Of a DNA stretch of 22,925 nucleotides, positions 6,926 through 15,359 are shown piece after piece. Location of the stretch: NCBI GenBank assembly GCA_017617475.1, contig JAFZWC010000007.1:1-22925 (forward strand), in the 5' to 3' direction. The translations under genes were made by a program, and so were the position numbers. This stretch comes from Bacteroidales bacterium. GTDB lineage: Bacteria; Bacteroidota; Bacteroidia; Bacteroidales; UBA932. A model generated the notes under the pieces. That model saw only the letters and a program-made list of their open reading frames with translations, was not told where the DNA came from and ran no database searches. The stretch's first letter is position 1. Every line of letters starts with the position of its first letter.

Positions 6926-8080
6926 TTAGGCGGTTAGAGCTTTTTTGGCACGACGGCTGGTGTGCGTGGAAACCACACAGTGGTCAATGAGCGGGGCCAT
7001 GGTGTTCATGAACAGGATGGCGAGCATCATGCCTTCCATGTAACCGGGGTTCCACAGACGGACCACAACGGCCAGGGCACCTACCAGGAAGCCGTAAATC
7101 CATTTACCGGTTTCCGTCTGGGCTGCCGTGACAGGGTCAGTGGCCATGAAGACGGAACCGAAGAGGAAACCGCCCATGACAATCTGGTAGTAGCAAGGTA
7201 CTGCGGTGGCACCGGCCAACTGGCCCAGCCAGCCGATGAGCAGACCGCCGGCAACGGAGGAGACCATGATTTTCCAGGAGGCGACGCCCGTCCAGACAAG
7301 GAGGAACGCACCCAGGAGGATGGCAATCACGCTGGTCTCACCGCAGGAGCCGGGGATGAAGCCCCAGACCATGTCCAGGAAGGAATACTGTCCCACAGCA
7401 CCGGTGGCGGCGTCAAAGGCGCCGTCGTGGGCAATGGCCAGGGGAGTGGCTGCACTCACTGCGTCTACGCCCTTGAGGGCGGGGACCCAGGTCTTGGACA
7501 CCCACACGCTGGAGCCCGACATGCTGGAAGGATAGGAGAAGAAGAGGAAGGCACGGGCCACCAGGGCGGGGTTCCAGAAGTTCATGCCCGTGCCGCCGAA
7601 GACCTCCTTCACAAAGATGACGGAGAAAGCGGTGGCCAGGGCCAGCATCCAGAGCGGAACGTCCACGGGGACAATGAGCGGGATGAGGAAACCCGTTACC
7701 AGGTAACCTTCATTCACTTCCTCCCCGCGAATCTGTGCGGTGGCAAATTCAATGGCCAGACCAACGGCATAAGCTACCACAAAGAGCGGAAGCATGCGCA
7801 GCAGACCATACCAGAACATGTGCCAGAAGCCCCAGTCAAGGCCGTAGACCGTGGAAGTCTGGAGACCCACGTTATACATGCCGAAGAGGGCTGCGGGAAC
7901 CAGCGCGATGACCACCATGATCATCACGCGCTTGAGGTCGATACCGTCGCGCACGTGGGCACCCTTGGTAGTGACGGTGCCGGGAACGCGCAGGAAGGTG
8001 TCAAATGCGTCTATAGAAGAGTGAAGCCAGTACAGCTTGCCGTCTTTTTCAAAAAGACCAGGTTTTTTCTCGTCTGCCAT
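6926..8080 (-). CDS. nqrB: Na+-NQR subunit B (membrane, covalent FMN, sodium path)
   Basis: A 384-residue multi-pass subunit, the largest membrane part of the pump, which also binds riboflavin and contributes to the sodium path and quinone site. Thr212 in DAVSAATPLA is the probable covalent FMN site; the surrounding residues follow the relaxed D-xx-S/T-x-A-T form found in this subunit. VKEVFGGTGMNFWNPALVARAF (about 158-179) is a strong NqrB/RnfD signature. It starts 3 bases after the nqrA stop, with only a weak Shine-Dalgarno, so coupling to nqrA is likely. Confidence 0.96.
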   Translation of the reverse strand: MADEKKPGLFEKDGKLYWLHSSIDAFDTFLRVPGTVTTKGAHVRDGIDLKRVMIMVVIALVPAALFGMYNVGLQTSTVYGLDWGFWHMFWYGLLRMLPLFVVAYAVGLAIEFATAQIRGEEVNEGYLVTGFLIPLIVPVDVPLWMLALATAFSVIFVKEVFGGTGMNFWNPALVARAFLFFSYPSSMSGSSVWVSKTWVPALKGVDAVSAATPLAIAHDGAFDAATGAVGQYSFLDMVWGFIPGSCGETSVIAILLGAFLLVWTGVASWKIMVSSVAGGLLIGWLGQLAGATAVPCYYQIVMGGFLFGSVFMATDPVTAAQTETGKWIYGFLVGALAVVVRLWNPGYMEGMMLAILFMNTMAPLIDHCVVSTHTSRRAKKALTA

Positions 8081-8083
8081 AGC

Positions 8084-9418
8084 TTATGCCATTTCTTTGA
8101 TCATGAGGTCGATACCCTTCTGGATAGCGGCCTGGATCTCGTTCTTGGAAGGGTCTACATAGTCGCACAGGGCCAGGTCTTCCGGAAGGACCTCATAGAT
8201 GCCGAACTGTTCCATCTTCTCAATCTCTCCTGCCAGGCAGGCCTTGATGAGGTAGATGGGGAAGATGTCCATGGGGGTCACGTCCTCGAAGCACTTGGTC
8301 TCTACAAACGCGCGGGGGCCGCCGTGCAGGTTGGTGTCCATGTCGTACTTCTTGCCCGGGGTGAGCCAGGAGAAGTAGCACCAGGAGCTGGAGTGCACCT
8401 TGGGGCGGAAAGGCTTTGCCCAGCCGAACCATTCCCGGTCATAGCCTTCGCGGATGAGGGATAGCTGGTTCTGGAAGAAGCCCAGATAGCCGTCTGCGCC
8501 CAGGATTTCTCCGGTGAGGACGTCGCCGCCGATTACGCGGATGTCGGCCGGGACTGTGGTCATGTCCTTGACGGGCGTGCCGGGGAGGGCTACCACATAG
8601 CCGGTCTTGAGGGCGTCGGGGCCGGTAATAGCCACCTTGCGGGTGAGATCCAGCTTGCCGGTATTCACCACATGGCCGATAGCTGCCAGGAGCAACAGGG
8701 AAACGGTCCAGACAAGGTCACCTTTCATGATAGGGGAGATGTGGCTGATCTGGACACCGACATTGCCGGCCGGATGGGGGCCGCTCACCTCATGGATGAC
8801 GGCGTTCTCCAGCTTGTGGAAAGGCGTGGATGCGGCAGCTTCCTTACGGATGGATACGTGTACGGGCGCAATCTTGGCCAGTGCGTCTACGCCGGCCTGG
8901 ATGTCCTGCAGGGCATCCCCAAGGACAAAGTCCGTGTCAGGAGCCAGCGGAGCCGTACTGAATGACGAGATGAAAATTGCCTTGGGAGTGTCTTCCGGCT
9001 TGGCCATGATGCCGTAAGGGCGCTGGATGAGGGAACCCCAGAGACCGCTCTTGAGGAGCAGGTCCTTTGTCTCCTGTGCGCTCACGGGTGCCTTGGTGCC
9101 AAAATCCACGGCTCCCTGCTTGCCGTCGGCCTTGACCAGGACGGCCAGCAATTTTCTCTTGGCACCCCGGACGATGCCGCTCACCGTGCCGCTGACGGGC
9201 GAGGTAAGCAGGATCTCGGGGCGGGTTTTGTCGGCCATCAGGGGGGAGCCTGCCAGCACCGGGTCACCCTCCTTCACCAGCAGCCTGGGCAGGAAACCGG
9301 CGAAGTCCGTGGGTTTTACGGCAACAGTGTCAGGGCTCACTTTTTTGATGACCTCAGGGGCGGCGGCACCCTTGATGGGGATGTCGAGGCCCTTCTTCAA
9401 ATCGAGCTTGTTAGACAT
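8084..9418 (-). CDS. nqrA: Na+-NQR subunit A
   Basis: A 444-residue soluble subunit bound to the cytoplasmic face of the complex and implicated in quinone binding. It has no membrane helix. The start, MSNKLDLKKGLDIPIKGAA, with VKPTDFAGFLPRLLVKEGDPV just after it, is the conserved RnfC/NqrA barrel-sandwich beginning. DTNLHGGPRAFVETKCFEDV (around 360) is a typical NqrA signature. It is the first gene of the operon and is transcribed away from uvrD across an 87-base shared control region. Confidence 0.96.
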   Translation of the reverse strand: MSNKLDLKKGLDIPIKGAAAPEVIKKVSPDTVAVKPTDFAGFLPRLLVKEGDPVLAGSPLMADKTRPEILLTSPVSGTVSGIVRGAKRKLLAVLVKADGKQGAVDFGTKAPVSAQETKDLLLKSGLWGSLIQRPYGIMAKPEDTPKAIFISSFSTAPLAPDTDFVLGDALQDIQAGVDALAKIAPVHVSIRKEAAASTPFHKLENAVIHEVSGPHPAGNVGVQISHISPIMKGDLVWTVSLLLLAAIGHVVNTGKLDLTRKVAITGPDALKTGYVVALPGTPVKDMTTVPADIRVIGGDVLTGEILGADGYLGFFQNQLSLIREGYDREWFGWAKPFRPKVHSSSWCYFSWLTPGKKYDMDTNLHGGPRAFVETKCFEDVTPMDIFPIYLIKACLAGEIEKMEQFGIYEVLPEDLALCDYVDPSKNEIQAAIQKGIDLMIKEMA

Positions 9419-9453
9419 TATTGATTAGGTTTGAGTATTTGCATTAAAAATAC

Positions 9454-9485
9454 TGTGCGAATATACGAATTTTTTGCTAATTTCG
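9454..9485 (+). promoter_or_regulatory. Candidate promoter of the uvrD transcription unit
   Basis: TGTG (9454-9457) and TAATTTCG (9478-9485) are separated by 20 bases, a near-match to the Bacteroidota promoter (3 of 4 and 7 of 8 positions). The implied start, about 9492, leaves a leader of roughly 14 bases. It overlaps the candidate nqr promoter on the other strand. Confidence 0.35.
9458..9465 (-). promoter_or_regulatory. Candidate -7 box of the nqr operon
   Basis: TATATTCG on the minus strand matches TAnnTTTG at 7 of 8 positions, 40 bases before the nqrA ATG. No good -33 box is visible. It is the best candidate in the 87-base divergent region. Confidence 0.3.
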
Positions 9486-9505
9486 CGATATAAACTTGGG
9501 TCGAA

Positions 9506-11878
9506 ATGAGCGAGATTTTGAGTGAATTGAATGAAGAGCAGAAGAAAGCGGTTCTATGTACTGAAGGGCCGGTGCTCATCGTGGCGGGAGCGGGGTCGGG
9601 AAAGACCCGCGTATTGACCTCCAGAATAGCTTATCTGATAGACCAGGGTGTGCCGCCGGAGCGCATTCTGGCACTGACATTTACAAAAAAGGCGGCGGGG
9701 GAGATGAAGGACCGTATCGCCCTCATGGTGGGGGAGCGCCAGGCCCGTCGCATCTGGATGGGAACCTTCCACTCCGTGTTCATCCGCTTCCTCCGGGAGT
9801 TCGCTTCGCTCATAGAGTTTCCGGCCGACTTTACCATCTATGACACCACGGATTCCGTGAGTGCCGTCAAGACCTGCCTCAAGCAGCTCAACCTGGACGA
9901 CAAAGTGTACAAGCCCAAGGAGGTGCTTTCCCGCATATCCAAAGCCAAGAACGACCTTGTCACCCCAACGCCCTACATGAATGGCGCCGGTGGTTTCCGC
10001 CAGGAAGACGGGCTCCATAAAAAGCCTGATATTTACCGGGTTTATGCCGCTTACTGCAAGCTTTGCAAGCAGTCCGGCGTCATGGACTTCGACGACATTC
10101 TCCTCTACCTGAACATCCTCCTCAAGAACAGTCCTGAGGCCCTCCGGTCCATTGCCGGCCGCTTCTCCCACATCATGGTAGACGAGTACCAGGACACCAA
10201 CCTGGCCCAGTATGTCATTCTCAAAAAACTGGCCGGCAGCCACAGAAACCTGTGCGTAGTAGGCGACGATTCCCAGTCCATCTACGGCTTCCGCGGTGCC
10301 CAGATCCAGAACATCCTGAGCTTCCAGAAAGACTTCCCGGGAGCCCGTATCTTCCGCCTGGAACGCAATTACCGCTCAACGCAAACCATTGTGAACGCCG
10401 CCAATACCCTCATTGCCCGCAACGAAGGCCGCATCCCCAAAAACTGCGTCTCCATGGGCGAACAAGGGGAAAAGATCAGGCTTGTGCGCAGCTATACGGA
10501 GCAGGAGGAAGCTATGCAGGTGGCATCGGCCATCCTCTCCCGCATCAGGTCAGACGGGGCTGAGTATGAGGACTTTGCCGTACTTTACCGCACCAACGCC
10601 CAGTCCCGTGCGCTGGAAGAGCAGCTGCGCCGCCGCAACATCCCGTACATGATTTACTCCGGCAATTCCTTCTTTGAACGGGCCGAGGTAAAGGACATGA
10701 TGGCCTACTTCAAGCTGGCCGTCAACCCGCGGGACGACGAATCCTTCAAGCGCATAGTCAACAAGCCCGCCCGCGGGATAGGGGACACCTCCATAGGCGC
10801 CCTCGCCCTTGCCGCCCGGGCCGAAGGAATCTCCCTCTTCCAGGCCGCCGCCCTGCCGGACCTGGAAACCTACGGCCTGCGCGGTGCCGCCATCCAGAAA
10901 ATACGCGCCTTCTGCACCCTCATCCTCCAGACTGCCCAGCGCATCAAGGAGGCGTCTGCCTATGATTTGGCCATTTCCCTGGCCCAGGACAGCGGCCTCT
11001 ACCTATTTTATAAGGCCGACAATTCCGTAGAAGGCCAGTCCCGTTTTGCCAACGTCCAGGAACTGCTGGACAGCGTCAAAGCCTATGAAGAAGAAGTCCA
11101 GGCCGACGCCGAGTCGGAGGAACCTGTGCATGTGACCCTGGCAGACTATCTGGAGAACGTTTCCCTGCTCTCCAATGTGGATGTGTCGGAAGACGAAACC
11201 CGTAATAAAGTGGCCCTCATGACGGTGCACACCGCCAAAGGTCTGGAGTTCCCTTATGTGTTTGTGACAGGGCTGGAAGAGAACCTGTTTCCCGCCGGCG
11301 GCTGGATGCTTACGCCTAAAGACCTGGAAGAGGAGCGCCGCCTGCTCTATGTGGCTATTACCCGTGCCAAGCGTGCCGTGTGGCTGTCCTTTGCCTCGAC
11401 GCGTATGCGCAACGGTAAACATGAAAGCAATTCCCCCAGCCGTTTCCTCCGGGAAATTGCCCCGCAGTACCTGGACCATCCGCTCCTGAAGGATGACTTT
11501 GAAGCCGGCAGGGACGACGATGATGAACCCCGCGGCTTTTCCTGGGGCACCAGGCCCGCCATGAGATGGCCGGTCAAGCCGGCCATGACGGAGCGCAAGT
11601 CCCGCGTCATTCCCGGCCCCGACCGGGAATCTCCCAAGTCCCGCGTCATTCCCGGCCCCGACCGGGAATCTCCCAAGCCGCCCGTCATTGACGCCAACTT
11701 TGTACCGGACCCCATGTCCAGCTTCAAGGTGGGGGACCATATTGAACACAACCGCTTTGGAGAAGGGACTATTTTGGAAATCAGCGGTCAAATCCCGGAT
11801 ATTAAGGCAAAAGTTCACTTCCTCAAGTTTGGAGATAAGCTACTTTTGCTTAAATTTGCAAAAATGAAACACATATAA
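9506..11878 (+). CDS. uvrD: UvrD/PcrA-type superfamily 1A DNA helicase
   Basis: A 790-residue ATP-dependent 3'-5' DNA helicase. All SF1A motifs are present: Walker A GAGSGKT (28-34), TFTKKAA (58-64), motif II VDEYQDTN (225-232), VGDDSQSIYGFRGA (252-265), LERNYRST (285-292), TVHTAKGLEFP (573-583) and LLYVAITRAKR (about 611-621). The C-terminus (about 735-790, FKVGDHIEHNRFGEGTILEI) is the Tudor-like domain that contacts RNA polymerase in PcrA/UvrD. Such helicases act in nucleotide excision repair, mismatch repair and removal of blocked complexes. The linker (about 686-735) carries three in-frame palindromic repeat units, absent from the normal family. The large lipoprotein gene follows after 18 bases. 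Bacteroidota often have several paralogues, so the exact name is less certain than the family. Confidence 0.93.
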   Translation: MSEILSELNEEQKKAVLCTEGPVLIVAGAGSGKTRVLTSRIAYLIDQGVPPERILALTFTKKAAGEMKDRIALMVGERQARRIWMGTFHSVFIRFLREFASLIEFPADFTIYDTTDSVSAVKTCLKQLNLDDKVYKPKEVLSRISKAKNDLVTPTPYMNGAGGFRQEDGLHKKPDIYRVYAAYCKLCKQSGVMDFDDILLYLNILLKNSPEALRSIAGRFSHIMVDEYQDTNLAQYVILKKLAGSHRNLCVVGDDSQSIYGFRGAQIQNILSFQKDFPGARIFRLERNYRSTQTIVNAANTLIARNEGRIPKNCVSMGEQGEKIRLVRSYTEQEEAMQVASAILSRIRSDGAEYEDFAVLYRTNAQSRALEEQLRRRNIPYMIYSGNSFFERAEVKDMMAYFKLAVNPRDDESFKRIVNKPARGIGDTSIGALALAARAEGISLFQAAALPDLETYGLRGAAIQKIRAFCTLILQTAQRIKEASAYDLAISLAQDSGLYLFYKADNSVEGQSRFANVQELLDSVKAYEEEVQADAESEEPVHVTLADYLENVSLLSNVDVSEDETRNKVALMTVHTAKGLEFPYVFVTGLEENLFPAGGWMLTPKDLEEERRLLYVAITRAKRAVWLSFASTRMRNGKHESNSPSRFLREIAPQYLDHPLLKDDFEAGRDDDDEPRGFSWGTRPAMRWPVKPAMTERKSRVIPGPDRESPKSRVIPGPDRESPKPPVIDANFVPDPMSSFKVGDHIEHNRFGEGTILEISGQIPDIKAKVHFLKFGDKLLLLKFAKMKHI
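11561..11590 (+). repeat. Palindromic repeat unit A inside uvrD (inverted orientation)
   Basis: ATGGCCGG (11566-11573) and CCGGCCAT (11579-11586) form a perfect 8-bp inverted repeat around TCAAG. Read on the minus strand, the unit has the layout CGTCAT, palindrome, ATCTC, the same as the two units that follow, so it appears to be a related copy in opposite orientation. Confidence 0.7.
11597..11674 (+). repeat. Two exact tandem 39-bp palindromic units inside uvrD
   Basis: Bases 11597-11635 and 11636-11674 are identical. Each contains ATTCCCGG and CCGGGAAT (11609-11616/11623-11630 and 11648-11655/11662-11669) as a perfect 8-bp palindrome with a CCCCGA loop. Each encodes KSRVIPGPDRESP, so the frame is kept (39 = 13 codons). 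This has the look of a REP-like interspersed element that has entered a tolerant protein linker. Confidence 0.85.
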
Positions 11879-11896
11879 TACTAAACTATATAAGTT

Positions 11897-14800
11897 ATGT
11901 CAGTCCAACTCAAGCGCTTTAGCGCACCACTATCCATTGTGTTCCTCCTCCTGGGAACGGCCTGTTCCATGGTGAAGGAGTATGATGTGAAGATCAAAGA
12001 GCTTGACACGGAGGTCTCCCTTTTCGGAGAGGGCCTTTCTGTCCCCCTGGGCTCTACCAACAAAATCATTTTGAGTTCACTGCTCAACTCTGCCGGTGAG
12101 AACATCGGGGATTACCTGAAAAAGGACGATTCCGGTGTACTCATTCTCTCTTATCAAGGTACCACTTCCCTGGCGGACCAGATTGCCCAGATGGATATTG
12201 ACGGCATGGCCAAGGTAGATGCCATCAAAATCAACAAGGAAGTCGAGTACCATATCGGGGACCTGGATCCGGACAAGTTTGTCTTTGATTCCAAGGATTA
12301 CCAGGTAACGGTTCCGTTTGAAGGGGTAGATATGAAGGACATGGAGGTTGACGCCATGAATTCCAACCTGGACAATCTGAACTTCAATGCCGGCCTGGCC
12401 AAGTATCATGACAAGGTGGCCGTGAACCTGGCAGAGAAGATAGGGGACCTGGGCCACACGGAAGACATAACCCTGAAACCGGAGCTCAAAGCCCTGGTAG
12501 AGGCGGCCGTAGCTTCCGGTATTGTGGGCGCCGACGACCCCTATGACGTTCCGGACGGGTATCTGGACAACAAGGCCGTGGATAAAGACCTGGATGTATC
12601 GGTGGCAGAATTCAAGATGGATGACAACATTACATCTATCAAGAACATCAAACTGAATTCGGATGCCAAGATGACCATTTCCCTGGAGATGGACAAACCG
12701 TTCATCTCAGGCGGATCCATCATCCCCAATGTGAATCTGGACCTCTCCAAAGTGTTCAACATGGCCGACGGCGTCATCAACCTGAGCTCCCTGGCCCTGA
12801 ACGCTGCCAACAATTGGAAAGCCTCCAAGGACTATGCGGTGAACGGGCTGGTGAAAGACAGCTACGAATCCAGCATTTCCATCAATGAACAGATTTCCGT
12901 AGACGGTACCATCCAGTTCGATTCCCCCAAGACTACCCTGAACACCCTGAAAGGCGACAATCCCCGGATCATGACCTTCAGGCTGTCCATCACGTTCCCG
13001 GGCCTGAGCATCGCTTCTGCAGAGATTGCCGTCAGCCCCGTAGACTTTGAGGAGGATCAGCTCGTAGCTATCGGCAACGATACGGAATATGACGTCCCGG
13101 ACGATGTGAAAGAAGTGCTGTCCGTTGAGATGGATCCTAACCAGCCGCTGTACCTGAATATCAACGGTTACAATCTGAACCGTCTCAAGAGCAAGAATTT
13201 CCCGTATACCATTTCCATGAAATTCCCTTCGGCCATTGAGGCAACCTCCACCGCTCCCAACGTGACCGAGTCCGACGCCGAAGGCAAGCACATCCTCACG
13301 TTTACCGGAGACCTGGTGAACAACGCCAGCCTGCCCATCAAGATTGTGGCGTTCCATCCCACTGTGGCCAACAAGAAGGTTTCCCTGAAAACCGACATTG
13401 AAGTGAACGCCGTCATCACGGCCACCAACCTGGTCCTGGACAGCGCCAACCTGCCGGCCACGGATGCCGACGATGTCCGCTTTGCCGTTACCCTGGACGG
13501 TGATCCCAAGGTCTCCGATGTCCTGGTGACCACCAATGATATTGTGAAAGACGTCAGTCAGGAAGAGAAGGAGCTGGAGTTCGAGGTCAAGGGTGTGGAA
13601 GGCCTGGGTTCCTTCAAGGTGACGCCCAAGGGAACGCCTGCCCTGGAAATTGCCTGCAGCATGCCCAATCTCACCAACATGGATTTGATTCCCGACGGAG
13701 AAGGTATCCTCATGAAACTGCCCGACGTATTTGAGTTTGACGCCAGCGGCCTGGGAAGCGACCTTGTCTTCTCCGCAGAGGACAATTCCCTCCTCATCAA
13801 GAACACCATCCCGGCCCTCATCAGCCTGCCCATCCGCTACCTGGTGGTCAATCCGGTCCAGCGGACCAATGACCAGAACGAGGAAGTTCCCATGGTGGTG
13901 ACCAAGTATTCCGTAGACGGTTCCGTCCTCATCCCTTCCACCAATGTACGCAAGAGTGAACTGGATACCATTGCCGGAGAGGAATTCGGCATCACCGTCA
14001 CCATCCCCAAGATTGAGGCCAAGAGCGTAGACCTGGACGACAAGTTCGAGTTCAAGCTGGACCAGAAGTATCCGCTGGAATTCACCCTGGACACCGGCGA
14101 GCATCTCAAACATATCCAGGAAGTCCTCCTGAACGAAGTATACTGCTCGCTGGACGCTTCCTTTGAGAATCTCCCGGATCTGGGCGCATCTGACAAGTTC
14201 TATGTAGACCTCAAGCTCAATCTCCCGGACTTCATCGTGCCCAATGAGGTTCCCGTCAAGGGCTATATTGAGAACAACAAGCTTACTTCCAAGGTGAAGG
14301 TGGACAAACTGGTCAACCTGGACATCCCCGCCGACGGTCACCTGCTGTTCGAGGATGGCATTGTCATCACCGGCTCCATTTCGGCCAATGGCGACAATGT
14401 AGACCTGGAATCCCTCAAGTCGGACATCAAGGCCAAGTTTGACGCCACCATAGCCAGTGAAGACGGCAAGATCAACCTGAGCAAGGCCACCGGTATCTTC
14501 GCCTATGACATTGACAAGAGTACGTCCATCAAGCTGGACAACCTGCCGGATATGCTCAAGGACGAAAGCGTGACTCCGGATCTGTCCGATCCTCAGATTA
14601 CCCTGGATATCACCACCAACCTGGGCGTCTGCCTGAAGGGTGACATTGAACTGGTGCCCGTCTTCGGCGAGACTCCCAAGGAGGATGCCAAGATTGTGAT
14701 TTCCGATGTCACGCTGCCGTTTGCCACCAATGCCAGCGAGCCGGTCACCAAGAAACTGGTCATTCTGGAGTCGGCCACTACCGCGCCTCCGGGATACGAA

Positions 14801-15346
14801 CCCATTGAGGCCGATGTCACCAGCCTCCTCAAGAAGATTCCGGATGCCCTGGATGTTGTAATCAAGGCAAATGTGGACCAGGACAAAGCCTCTGTCGTGG
14901 AGATTGGCGTGGAATACACCTGCGACATTAACTACGCAGTCACCGCCCCGCTCTCCTTTGGCCAGGACTTCAAGTTCTCCACAAGCCGTGAGATAGACCT
15001 GTCTTCCATTTCCCAGTACGCCTCCTTGGGTACCTTTGGCATCAAGGGCAAGGCCGTCAACGATTCCCCGCTCAACCTGAACGTGAAGCTGGAGCTGCTG
15101 AATGCCGACGGCGCCGTCATTCCTCAGAAGAAGGAATCTGTCGTTGCCATCGCAGGCGGTGCCACCGCTACCACCAGCGACATCGAATTCATGCTGAGTC
15201 CCCTGGACAAGAACCAGAAGATTTCCAAGGGCCGCCTGACCATCATGGTTACGGCTGTTCCGGGTACTCCGCTCAAGGAAGATTCTTCCCTGCAGCTGAC
15301 GGACCTCACCGCCGAAGTTCCCGAAGGTATTGATTATAAACTTTAA
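11897..15346 (+). CDS. Very large putative surface/envelope lipoprotein, function unknown
   Basis: A 1149-residue protein that I do not recognise. The start MSVQLKRFSAPLSIVFLLLG followed by TAC (Cys23) looks like a lipoprotein signal peptide, though Gly at the -3 position is a weak lipobox. The rest is acidic, rich in Asp, Lys, Val and Leu, with alternating hydrophobic residues suggesting long beta-sheet arrays. Loosely recurring segments with the sense 'I-D-I-x-V-N' and 'P-L-x-L-x-x-x-G' hint at repeated beta-domains, such as SVLIPSTNVRKSEL and VPVKGYIENNKLTSKVKVDK. No catalytic motif or membrane helix beyond the signal is seen. It sits 18 bases after uvrD and 13 before a beta-barrel gene. 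The latter spacing indicates co-transcription and probably joint function in the envelope. Confidence 0.6.
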   Translation: MSVQLKRFSAPLSIVFLLLGTACSMVKEYDVKIKELDTEVSLFGEGLSVPLGSTNKIILSSLLNSAGENIGDYLKKDDSGVLILSYQGTTSLADQIAQMDIDGMAKVDAIKINKEVEYHIGDLDPDKFVFDSKDYQVTVPFEGVDMKDMEVDAMNSNLDNLNFNAGLAKYHDKVAVNLAEKIGDLGHTEDITLKPELKALVEAAVASGIVGADDPYDVPDGYLDNKAVDKDLDVSVAEFKMDDNITSIKNIKLNSDAKMTISLEMDKPFISGGSIIPNVNLDLSKVFNMADGVINLSSLALNAANNWKASKDYAVNGLVKDSYESSISINEQISVDGTIQFDSPKTTLNTLKGDNPRIMTFRLSITFPGLSIASAEIAVSPVDFEEDQLVAIGNDTEYDVPDDVKEVLSVEMDPNQPLYLNINGYNLNRLKSKNFPYTISMKFPSAIEATSTAPNVTESDAEGKHILTFTGDLVNNASLPIKIVAFHPTVANKKVSLKTDIEVNAVITATNLVLDSANLPATDADDVRFAVTLDGDPKVSDVLVTTNDIVKDVSQEEKELEFEVKGVEGLGSFKVTPKGTPALEIACSMPNLTNMDLIPDGEGILMKLPDVFEFDASGLGSDLVFSAEDNSLLIKNTIPALISLPIRYLVVNPVQRTNDQNEEVPMVVTKYSVDGSVLIPSTNVRKSELDTIAGEEFGITVTIPKIEAKSVDLDDKFEFKLDQKYPLEFTLDTGEHLKHIQEVLLNEVYCSLDASFENLPDLGASDKFYVDLKLNLPDFIVPNEVPVKGYIENNKLTSKVKVDKLVNLDIPADGHLLFEDGIVITGSISANGDNVDLESLKSDIKAKFDATIASEDGKINLSKATGIFAYDIDKSTSIKLDNLPDMLKDESVTPDLSDPQITLDITTNLGVCLKGDIELVPVFGETPKEDAKIVISDVTLPFATNASEPVTKKLVILESATTAPPGYEPIEADVTSLLKKIPDALDVVIKANVDQDKASVVEIGVEYTCDINYAVTAPLSFGQDFKFSTSREIDLSSISQYASLGTFGIKGKAVNDSPLNLNVKLELLNADGAVIPQKKESVVAIAGGATATTSDIEFMLSPLDKNQKISKGRLTIMVTAVPGTPLKEDSSLQLTDLTAEVPEGIDYKL

Positions 15347-15359
15347 TGACGCCCGCACT

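Noticed and set aside
6962..8464. 500-codon plus-strand frame across nqrB and part of nqrA
   Set aside because: It crosses two well-identified genes in antisense and has a His/Gly/Glu-rich, low-information composition.
11561..11674. Possible frameshift or pseudogene in uvrD because of the odd linker
   Set aside because: The frame stays open with intact motifs on both sides, and the repeat length is a multiple of three.
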